Assembly: GCA_030637945.1 (NCBI GenBank)
Contig: DAOWFN010000168.1
Coordinates: 1-20,393, forward strand
Origin: Gammaproteobacteria bacterium
GTDB taxonomy: Bacteria > Pseudomonadota > Gammaproteobacteria > SZUA-229
Reading direction: 5' to 3'
DNA: 20,393 bases
Below, piece by piece: positions 14,390-20,393 of the stretch. Position numbers and translations under genes: made by a program. The notes beneath the pieces were generated by a model. The model worked only from the letters and a program-made list of their open reading frames with translations, ran no database searches and was not told the origin of the DNA. The number at the start of each line of letters is the position of its first letter. Within the stretch, counting starts at the first letter, position 1.

Positions 14390-16119
14390 GTATTTATATC
14401 AGTGGCATCGGCGTATCAAAAGGCATCGCTATCGGCGAAGCTCATGTCATCGTTCGCGAGCAACTTGATGCCACACAAATTACTCTGCCTGCCTCTGCAA
14501 TTAAATCTGAAATAAAACGCTTTAAAACAGCACTCGCTCAAGCTAGCAAACAATTACATGATATCAAAAAGAAAATCGCTAAAAACACAGCGAATGATAT
14601 TGTTGTTTTTATTGATACCCACCTGCTGATGCTTGAAGACCCTGCTTTCAATGAAGGCACTATAGCTAATATAAAAGAATACTCCTGCAATGCAGAATGG
14701 GCCCTGCAGAAGCAGAGCGAACGACTCGTGCAGGTGTTTGATGAGATGGAGGACCCTTATTTACGCACACGTAAAGATGATGTTCTGCATGTTGTCAAAC
14801 GCATACAAAGCTGCCTTGCCGGTAAAGAGCAGAGTAACGACAATCAATCATACAAAGGTAAGATCATCATTGCCGATGACTTAACACCTGCTGATACCAT
14901 AGTGATGCAACACCAAAAAATTGCCGGCTTTATTACCGAATTCGGTGGTCCGCTGTCACACACAGCTATTCTTGCAAAAAACCTTGGTATCCCGGCTATC
15001 GTCGGCCTACACCATGCCCGCCAGTTAATTCATCGCGGCGAAATGCTGGTCATCGATGGCCTGGCCGGATTTGTTATCAATTCACCCGATAAGAAATCCC
15101 TGAAGCATTACCGATCAGTAAAACGCACTGAAATAGCCAAACGCAATTTATTAAACGATTTAAGTGGCAAGCCCGCAATCACTCTTGATAAAAAACAGAT
15201 CACCCTGCATGGCAACATCGACCGTCCCGCAGATATACGCACGATAAAAAAATACGACGATACAGGTGTTGGTTTATATCGCACTGAAATGTTATTCATC
15301 GAGCTCAATCAATGGCCCGATCAAAAAACACATTTCAATACTTACAAACGAGCGGTCAAGGCACTAAACGGCAAACCTTTAACCATTCGCACCATGGACC
15401 TGGGTGCTGACAAAGAAATACAGGATACGATTGACCATGGCCCAATGGCACACAACCCGGCAATGGGACTACGTGCTATTCGCCGGTGCCTGAAAGAACC
15501 GCAAGATTTCATGCCACAATTATTAGCTATATTGCGCGCCTCTGCATTTGGCCCGGTGCGCATAATGATACCTATGCTGACCAACGTCGAGGAACTCGAT
15601 CAGGTACTGGCGTTAATAGAAGAAGCAAAGCAAACGCTAAAAAATATGCAGATTGATTTTGATAAAAAAATATCTGTTGGCGCCATGATAGAAGTCCCTG
15701 CTGCCGCACTTGCCGTAGATGCCTTCGCTAAAAAACTCGATTTTCTTTCTATCGGCACAAACGACTTAATCCAGTACACACTGGCGCTTGATCGTATCGA
15801 TGACGAAGTAAACTATCTTTACGACCCTCTACATCCGGCAGTTTTAAAATTGATCCACATGGTTATCGAAGGCGGTAAAAAAGCCAACATCCCGGTTTCC
15901 TTGTGTGGTGATATGGCAAGTGACACGCTATATACGAGACTTTTGCTAGGCATGGGACTGGAGTATTTCAGCGTGCAGGCAAATGCCTTGTTGGAAGTTA
16001 AACATATAATCATCAATAGCACGCTAAAAAATTTACAGATTGAAACACAGAAAATTTTACAGACACATGACTCCAGCGAAATCAAAACACGTGTTCAAAA
16101 ACTGGTTAATCTGCTGTAA
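14386..16119 (+). CDS. ptsI: PTS enzyme I (phosphoenolpyruvate-protein phosphotransferase)
   Basis: EI takes phosphate from PEP and passes it to HPr. The 577-residue protein is full length and has no N-terminal GAF domain, so it is PtsI-like rather than PtsP-like. It shows the HPr-binding helices (about 30-145), active His192 in EFGGPLSHTAILAKNLGIPA, and the PEP-binding barrel with GVGLYRTEMLF, IRTMDLGADKE, GLRAIRRCL, GAMIEVPAAAL, FLSIGTNDLIQYTLALDR, and catalytic Cys507 in VSLCGDMASD. The start is TTG at 14386: AGAGGA lies eight bases upstream, and no ATG occurs in frame near it. It is the last pts gene; mgtE follows after 128 bases. Confidence 0.96.
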   Translation: MSIYISGIGVSKGIAIGEAHVIVREQLDATQITLPASAIKSEIKRFKTALAQASKQLHDIKKKIAKNTANDIVVFIDTHLLMLEDPAFNEGTIANIKEYSCNAEWALQKQSERLVQVFDEMEDPYLRTRKDDVLHVVKRIQSCLAGKEQSNDNQSYKGKIIIADDLTPADTIVMQHQKIAGFITEFGGPLSHTAILAKNLGIPAIVGLHHARQLIHRGEMLVIDGLAGFVINSPDKKSLKHYRSVKRTEIAKRNLLNDLSGKPAITLDKKQITLHGNIDRPADIRTIKKYDDTGVGLYRTEMLFIELNQWPDQKTHFNTYKRAVKALNGKPLTIRTMDLGADKEIQDTIDHGPMAHNPAMGLRAIRRCLKEPQDFMPQLLAILRASAFGPVRIMIPMLTNVEELDQVLALIEEAKQTLKNMQIDFDKKISVGAMIEVPAAALAVDAFAKKLDFLSIGTNDLIQYTLALDRIDDEVNYLYDPLHPAVLKLIHMVIEGGKKANIPVSLCGDMASDTLYTRLLLGMGLEYFSVQANALLEVKHIIINSTLKNLQIETQKILQTHDSSEIKTRVQKLVNLL

Positions 16120-16149
16120 CTCTTGCCTGCAAGATGGGTAAACAATCCG

Positions 16150-16163
16150 GGGTTTATAAACCC
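16150..16163. repeat. 14-base perfect palindrome in the ptsI-mgtE spacer
   Basis: GGGTTTATAAACCC is a perfect palindrome 31 bases after the ptsI stop. No T-run follows, so it is a poor intrinsic terminator; an operator for a dimeric regulator of mgtE, or chance, are alternatives. Confidence 0.4.
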
Positions 16164-16188
16164 GAAACACTCATTCCACTGCCACTCA

Positions 16189-16197
16189 TGCTACACT
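16189..16197 (+). promoter_or_regulatory. Candidate extended -10 promoter for mgtE
   Basis: TGCTACACT fits TGn followed by a -10 (TACACT, two mismatches to TATAAT), about 50 bases before the mgtE ATG. No matching -35 is visible. Weak support. Confidence 0.25.
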
Positions 16198-16247
16198 CTC
16201 TAGAGGAGACAACCGCGGCATCAAAATAATAAAAAACAGAACTCCCC

Positions 16248-17603
16248 ATGGATCAAGATCGTTCACAAAAAACTGAAGATCAAATCCTTGCGTTATCTGA
16301 CGCAATGGAGACCGGCACCATGCAGCATGCACGCGGCATGTTAAATGAGCTAAGCCCTGCTGAGATCGCTCACCTGCTCGAATCTCTGCCACACACAGAA
16401 CGCAACATCATCTGGGAGCTGGTTAATTCAGAAAAAGAAGGTGAAGTCCTCATCCAGCTGGGCGAAGAACTTCGAGCGACATTAATCCGTGATATGTCAT
16501 TACAGGATTTAGTCAATGCCACCGAAGGCATGGACGTCGATGACCTGGCCGACTTTATCCAATCTTTGCCTGATCGTGTTACCACCCAGGTATTAACTTC
16601 TTTAGACACACAATACCGCGAACGACTTGAAGCGGTACTATCTTACCCCGAGGACAGTGCCGGCGGTTTGATGAACATCGACACCATCACTGTCCGCAGC
16701 GAAGTGACGCTGGATGTCGTTTTACGTTACTTGAGACGTATGGATAAACTGCCTGAAAACACTGACAGCTTATTTGTAACCACACGTGAAAATTTATTTT
16801 TAGGCACACTGTCACTGTCAAAAATCCTTACCAGTGATGCCGAACTGACTGTCGCCGATGTAATGAACCGTGATATTGAGATCATCAAAGCCAGCATGGA
16901 AGATGACGAAGTCGCAAAAATATTCGAAACGCACGATCTGTTTTCAGCGCCCGTAGTTGATGAAAACATGAAATTACTGGGACGTATTACGGTCGATGAT
17001 GTGGTCGACGTAATCCGAGACGAAGCAGAACATTCTGTTCTCGGCATGGCGGGTTTGACCGAAGAAGAAGATCTGTTCGCGCCCGCTATTCCCAGTGCAC
17101 GCCGCCGTGCTATCTGGTTAGGTATCAATTTAATTACTGCATTTTTAGCTTCATGGGTAGTTTCAAATTTTGAAGGCACCCTGGAAAAAGTTGTGACCAT
17201 CGCGGTATTGATGAATGTCGTAGCCAGCATGGGCGGCATTGCCGGCACACAAACTTTAACACTGGTTGTCCGTGGCCTGGCCCTCGGTCAGGTAAGCAGA
17301 AGCAACAGAAGCTGGCTGATCGGCAAAGAGATAATTGTTGGCTTGTTTAATGGTATTGGCTGGGCGATTGTCATCGCTGCCATTGCTGTATTCTGGTTTA
17401 ATGATATACAGATTGGTTATGTAATCGCTGCTGCGACCATCATTAATTTATTTGTTGCCGCCTTCTCCGGTGTAGTGATCCCTATCGCCATGACCAAACT
17501 AAACATTGATCCCGCCATTGCCGGTAGCGTCATCCTGACCACGATTACAGACATTGTCGGTCTATTTGCTTTTCTTGGCCTTGCCACACTTTTTTTACTT
17601 TGA
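16248..17603 (+). CDS. mgtE: MgtE magnesium transporter/channel
   Basis: MgtE is a Mg2+-selective channel gated by cytoplasmic Mg2+. The 451-residue protein shows the N-domain of superhelical repeats (about 15-125: LNELSPAEIAHLLESLP, LVNATEGMDVDDLADFIQSLPD), a pair of CBS domains (about 135-255, including SAGGLMNIDTITV, VADVMNRDIEII, FSAPVVDENMKLLGRITVDDVVDVI), a linker helix and five membrane helices (about 285-451). The pore motif is visible as ILTTITDIVG with Asp435, the conserved Mg2+-coordinating aspartate. Length is typical. It lies downstream of ptsI on the same strand with its own possible promoter, and converges with argG. Confidence 0.95.
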   Translation: MDQDRSQKTEDQILALSDAMETGTMQHARGMLNELSPAEIAHLLESLPHTERNIIWELVNSEKEGEVLIQLGEELRATLIRDMSLQDLVNATEGMDVDDLADFIQSLPDRVTTQVLTSLDTQYRERLEAVLSYPEDSAGGLMNIDTITVRSEVTLDVVLRYLRRMDKLPENTDSLFVTTRENLFLGTLSLSKILTSDAELTVADVMNRDIEIIKASMEDDEVAKIFETHDLFSAPVVDENMKLLGRITVDDVVDVIRDEAEHSVLGMAGLTEEEDLFAPAIPSARRRAIWLGINLITAFLASWVVSNFEGTLEKVVTIAVLMNVVASMGGIAGTQTLTLVVRGLALGQVSRSNRSWLIGKEIIVGLFNGIGWAIVIAAIAVFWFNDIQIGYVIAAATIINLFVAAFSGVVIPIAMTKLNIDPAIAGSVILTTITDIVGLFAFLGLATLFLL

Positions 17604-17630
17604 CGAATCAATGTAACAAAAAATTAACTC

Positions 17631-17711
17631 TGTAGGCCAGCACAAGCAACGCGTTGCTGACGAAACATTTAAACATATGCCGGGAACAGCTCCGCCTTAT
17701 CCCAGCCTACA
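17631..17711. repeat. Inverted-repeat element with TGTAGGC ends between convergent mgtE and argG
   Basis: TGTAGGC (17631-17637) is matched by GCCTACA (17705-17711). Inside lie the perfect palindrome AGCAACGCGTTGCT (17645-17658) and, on the minus strand, a second hairpin made of GCTGGGA and TCCCGGC. The element fills the spacer between two convergent genes and ends just before the argG stop, so it may act as a two-way transcript end. It resembles the TGTAGG-type intergenic repeats of proteobacteria; that link is from memory, not a search. Confidence 0.6.
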
Positions 17712-17713
17712 AT

Positions 17714-18931
17714 TTATGCCCTACGGCTTGCCTGCATTCTCAAACGCAAGGCGTTGAGCTTGATAAAACCATCTGCATCTTTGTGATCATAAGCACCACC
17801 ATCATCTTCAAAGGTTGCAATATCCTCATCAAATAATGAGTCGTCAGATTTACGGCCAACAACATCAACATTGCCTTTATAAAGTTTCACGCGTACTACG
17901 CCATTAACATATTGCTGTGACGCGTCGATCATCTGTTGCAACATCTCACGTTCAGGACTCCACCAGTAACCGTTGTAGATCAATTTGGCATAACGCGGCA
18001 TTAATTCATCTTTCAGATGCGCAACTTCTCTATCCAGTGTTAACGACTCCATACCACGATGCGCATGCAACATGATGGTACCACCCGGTGTTTCGTAACA
18101 ACCACGTGACTTCATACCGATGTAACGATTCTCTACGATATCCAGACGACCAATACCATTTTCACCGCCGATACGATTCAGCTCTGTAAGCACCTGCGCC
18201 GGCGTCATCTCTTTACCGTCGATAGCAACGATATCGCCTTTCTCGTATGTTAACTCCAGATAGGTCGCCTTATCGGGAGCCTGCTCGGCAGAAACAGTCC
18301 AACGCCACATATCATCCTCGGCTTCCACCCAGGGGTCTTCCAGAATACCGCCTTCATATGAGATATGCAGCAAGTTCGCATCCATCGAGTAAGGTGATTT
18401 TTTACCCTTATCAAAGTCAACTTCGATGCCGTGATCTGCCGCATATTTCATTAATTTTTCGCGAGACAATAAGTCCCATTCACGCCATGGAGCAATCACA
18501 TGTACACCCGGCTTCAATGCATAGGCACCTAATTCGAAACGAATTTGATCATTACCTTTACCGGTCGCACCATGTGAGATTGCATCAGCACCGGTCTCAT
18601 TGGCTATCTCAACCATACGCTTCGCAATCAAAGGACGCGCGATAGAAGTACCTAATAAGTACTCACCTTCATAAACAGTATTTGCACGAAACATAGGAAA
18701 AACATAATCACGCACAAACTCTTCCGTTAGATCATCGATATAGATCTCCTTAACACCCAGTGCTTCCGCTTTACCGCGCACCGGCTCAACTTCTTCGCCC
18801 TGACCTATGTCTGCTGTAAAAGTAACCACTTCACATTGGTATTCATCTTGTAACCATTTCAAAATAACAGAAGTATCAAGACCGCCTGAATAGGCAAGAA
18901 CAGCTTTTTTAATATTTGCTTTCGCAGTCAT
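17714..18931 (-). CDS. argG: Argininosuccinate synthase
   Basis: ArgG joins citrulline and aspartate using ATP, the penultimate step of arginine synthesis. The 405-residue protein has the N-type ATP pyrophosphatase loop AYSGGLDTS (13-21), YLLGTSIARPLIAK (91-104), SHGATGKGNDQIRFE (119-133), and a C-terminal tetramerisation helix. It belongs to the shorter class (about 400 residues) found in many bacteria, not the 447-residue E. coli type. The ATG at 18931 has a weak GGA upstream. It is a single gene here, convergent with mgtE and divergent from aceE; no other arg gene is in the window. Confidence 0.97.
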   Translation of the reverse strand: MTAKANIKKAVLAYSGGLDTSVILKWLQDEYQCEVVTFTADIGQGEEVEPVRGKAEALGVKEIYIDDLTEEFVRDYVFPMFRANTVYEGEYLLGTSIARPLIAKRMVEIANETGADAISHGATGKGNDQIRFELGAYALKPGVHVIAPWREWDLLSREKLMKYAADHGIEVDFDKGKKSPYSMDANLLHISYEGGILEDPWVEAEDDMWRWTVSAEQAPDKATYLELTYEKGDIVAIDGKEMTPAQVLTELNRIGGENGIGRLDIVENRYIGMKSRGCYETPGGTIMLHAHRGMESLTLDREVAHLKDELMPRYAKLIYNGYWWSPEREMLQQMIDASQQYVNGVVRVKLYKGNVDVVGRKSDDSLFDEDIATFEDDGGAYDHKDADGFIKLNALRLRMQASRRA

Positions 18932-18969
18932 GGTGAGGTTCCAGTTGTGTATTCTTAAAAGAGGTGGCG

Positions 18970-18998
18970 ATTATACTTAAAAATTTGCATGACTAAAT
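18970..18998 (-). promoter_or_regulatory. Candidate argG promoter
   Basis: On the minus strand a perfect TATAAT -10 (18970-18975) lies about 39 bases before the argG ATG. The -35 region at 15-17 bases is poor (TTTAGT at best). The spacing leaves a leader of roughly 30 bases. I could not make out a convincing ArgR box. Confidence 0.5.
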
Positions 18999-19002
18999 AG
19001 AT

Positions 19003-19100
19003 AATTTCACCGAAGAGGCGCACAGGCGCAGAGTTTTTTATGGTTTTGCGCCTACGGCGCACACCAAAAATAATGTTTTCTCTGCGTCTCTACGGTTAAT
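19003..19100. repeat. CGCAGAG-type imperfect inverted repeat (MITE-like) between argG and aceE
   Basis: The left end ATTTCACCGAAGAG and the right end CTCTACGGTTAAT are imperfect reverse complements; further in, GCGCAGAG faces CTCTGCGTC. At the centre TGCGCC (19047-19052) and GGCGCA (19056-19061) form a perfect six-pair hairpin with loop TAC. The CGCAGAGACGCAGAG-like wording is a familiar dispersed repeat in bacterial genomes; copies elsewhere cannot be checked here. No ORF. It lies upstream of the aceE promoter region. Confidence 0.65.
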
Positions 19101-19303
19101 TTTTTATTAAATCAAACACACATTAGCTTAACGACACTATATTAAATTCGACTAATTTAGCATTAACTTCTATAATTACGCCCCTAACGCGCAAGAAAAC
19201 CCTATATGCTTCCGCGAGTTATTGACAATAATTAATAAATTCCATTAAATTACGTTAATTTTCACTAAAATGATGTAATTTGTGCCGAATGTGCGAGATT
19301 TAG
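19101..19303 (+). promoter_or_regulatory. aceE upstream region with candidate sigma-70 promoter
   Basis: This AT-rich stretch holds a consensus -35, TTGACA (19222-19227), and a -10-like TTAAAT (19245-19250) at 17 bases spacing, about 54 bases before the aceE ATG. No pdhR gene and no recognisable PdhR operator is seen. The rest of the stretch has no clear feature. Confidence 0.45.
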
Positions 19304-20393
19304 ATGACAGAGTTACACGATATTGACCCCCTGGAAACCCAGGAATGGCTAGATGCATTAAGTGCAGTCATAGAAAATGAAGGTGTTGAGCGTGCACATT
19401 TCTTACTTGAGCAACTCATTGACGATGCTCGACGCAATGGCGCCAACCTGCCGTTTTCCAATAACACCGCCTATTTAAATACGATTCCAACACATCTGGA
19501 GCAACGCACACCGGGCGACCCGGAACTGGAAAACCGTATTCGCTCATTCATTCGCTGGAACGCGATGGCGATGGTGGTTCGCGCTAATAAAGAAAGCTCT
19601 GAGCTTGGCGGGCACATCGCCAGCTTTGCATCAGCCGCAACCTTATACGACATCGGCTTTAATCATTTTTTCCACGCACCAACACCTGATCATGGCGGCG
19701 ACCTGATATTCATGCAGGGACATTCAGCACCCGGCATCTATGCACGCGCTTATCTGGAAGGTCGACTGAACGAAGGCCAACTGGACAAATTCCGCCAGGA
19801 AGTTGATGGCGGCGGTTTATCCTCTTACCCTCACCCCTGGCTAATGCCTGACTTCTGGCAATTCCCGACGGTATCGATGGGTCTGGGCCCAATCATGTCT
19901 ATCTATCAGGCACGCTTCATGAAGTACCTGCAAGATCGCGGCCTTGCCAAAACTGAAGGTCGAAAAGTCTGGGCATTCTGCGGTGACGGCGAAATGGATG
20001 AACCGGAATCACTGGGCGCAATATCACTGGGTGGTCGTGAAAAACTCGACAACCTGATCTTCGTCATCAACTGCAACCTGCAACGCCTTGATGGCCCGGT
20101 TCGCGGTAACGGCAAAATCATCCAGGAACTGGAATCTGTATTCCGCGGTTCCGGCTGGAACGTGATCAAAGTCATCTGGGGATCTTACTGGGACCCTCTA
20201 CTGGCTAAAGACAAAGATGGTTTACTGCAAAAACGCATGGCAGAAGTTGTTGACGGCGATTACCAGAACTACAAAGCCAAAGACGGTGCCTTTGTACGCG
20301 AACACTTTTTCAATTCACCTGACTTAAAAGCCATGGTTGCACACATGTCGGATGATGACATCTGGCGTTTAAATCGTGGCGGCCATGACCCAC
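19304..20393 (+). CDS. aceE: Pyruvate dehydrogenase E1 component, homodimeric type (N-terminal part; gene runs off the window)
   Basis: AceE decarboxylates pyruvate with thiamine diphosphate in the pyruvate dehydrogenase complex. The window holds about 363 of the usual near-890 residues. The start MTELHDIDPLETQEWLDALSAVIENEG and NTIPTHLEQRTPGDPELENRIRSFIRWNAMAMVVRAN (in shorter pieces) align with the E. coli protein. HSAPGIYARAYLEGRL and the ThDP/Mg2+ motif GDGEMDEPES (227-236) followed by NLIFVINCNLQRLDGPVRGNGK are highly conserved. The ATG at 19304 has a GAG-containing stretch upstream. The reading frame is open through to the last base of the window. The usual partners aceF and lpd would lie beyond the right edge. 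Confidence 0.97.
   Translation, partial: MTELHDIDPLETQEWLDALSAVIENEGVERAHFLLEQLIDDARRNGANLPFSNNTAYLNTIPTHLEQRTPGDPELENRIRSFIRWNAMAMVVRANKESSELGGHIASFASAATLYDIGFNHFFHAPTPDHGGDLIFMQGHSAPGIYARAYLEGRLNEGQLDKFRQEVDGGGLSSYPHPWLMPDFWQFPTVSMGLGPIMSIYQARFMKYLQDRGLAKTEGRKVWAFCGDGEMDEPESLGAISLGGREKLDNLIFVINCNLQRLDGPVRGNGKIIQELESVFRGSGWNVIKVIWGSYWDPLLAKDKDGLLQKRMAEVVDGDYQNYKAKDGAFVREHFFNSPDLKAMVAHMSDDDIWRLNRGGHDP

Noticed and set aside
16727..17248. 173-residue open frame on the minus strand within mgtE
   Set aside because: It is antisense to CBS and membrane segments of mgtE; low-complexity Ser/Thr composition is typical of a shadow frame.
18247..18645. 132-residue open frame on the plus strand within argG
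   Set aside because: It is antisense to highly conserved argG motifs; His/Arg/Ser-rich composition and no recognisable domain.
19471..20175. Three minus-strand open frames within aceE (19471-19653, 19710-19892, 19906-20175)
   Set aside because: They lie opposite the intact aceE frame, which is open to the window edge and has clear ThDP motifs.

Overview
The window is chromosomal DNA of a Gram-negative gammaproteobacterium. It carries outer-membrane lipid transport (mla), Kdo synthesis (kdsD, kdsC), LPS export (lptC, lptA, lptB) and sigma-54 (rpoN), in an order that broadly follows the E. coli mla/yrbG-kds-lpt-rpoN region. Three things argue against Enterobacterales: hprK and a stand-alone EIIA-Man lie between ptsN and ptsI, argG is the short (405-residue) form, and ibaG is absent between mlaB and murA. 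Base composition looks moderate (roughly mid-40s % GC by eye). I cannot name the genus; a Chromatiales- or Thiotrichales-like lineage is a guess.

Layout. At 1-3582 on the minus strand lie murA (partial), mlaB, mlaC, mlaD, mlaE and mlaF, transcribed mlaF to murA, which couples phospholipid transport at the envelope to the first committed step of peptidoglycan synthesis. At 3685-4350, also minus, is a divergent DUF72-like gene. At 4467-8965 on the plus strand are yrbG, kdsD, kdsC, lptC, lptA and lptB: a cation/Ca2+ exchanger followed by Kdo-precursor synthesis and LPS export. At 9110-11024 are rpoN and hpf, closed by a strong terminator-like hairpin at 11113-11153. At 11207-16119 are ptsN, hprK, rapZ, an EIIA-Man, HPr and EI, then mgtE at 16248-17603. 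argG (17714-18931, minus) converges on mgtE, and aceE (19304 to the end, plus, partial) diverges from argG.

How the genes work together. Lipid A/Kdo synthesis, LPS export and phospholipid transport sit side by side as one envelope-asymmetry neighbourhood. The pts genes form a phosphorelay (EI to HPr to EIIA-Ntr and EIIA-Man) with an HPr kinase/phosphorylase and the adaptor RapZ, but no EIIB or EIIC transport component in the window. This is the pattern of a regulatory rather than sugar-importing PTS.

Most of the window is conserved housekeeping sequence. The less explained content is in the spacers: a heptanucleotide repeat forming a long imperfect hairpin between kdsD and kdsC, a TGTAGGC-ended element between mgtE and argG, and a CGCAGAG-type inverted repeat between argG and aceE. 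All three look like dispersed non-coding repeat families. I found no tRNA, rRNA, CRISPR array, transposase or phage gene.
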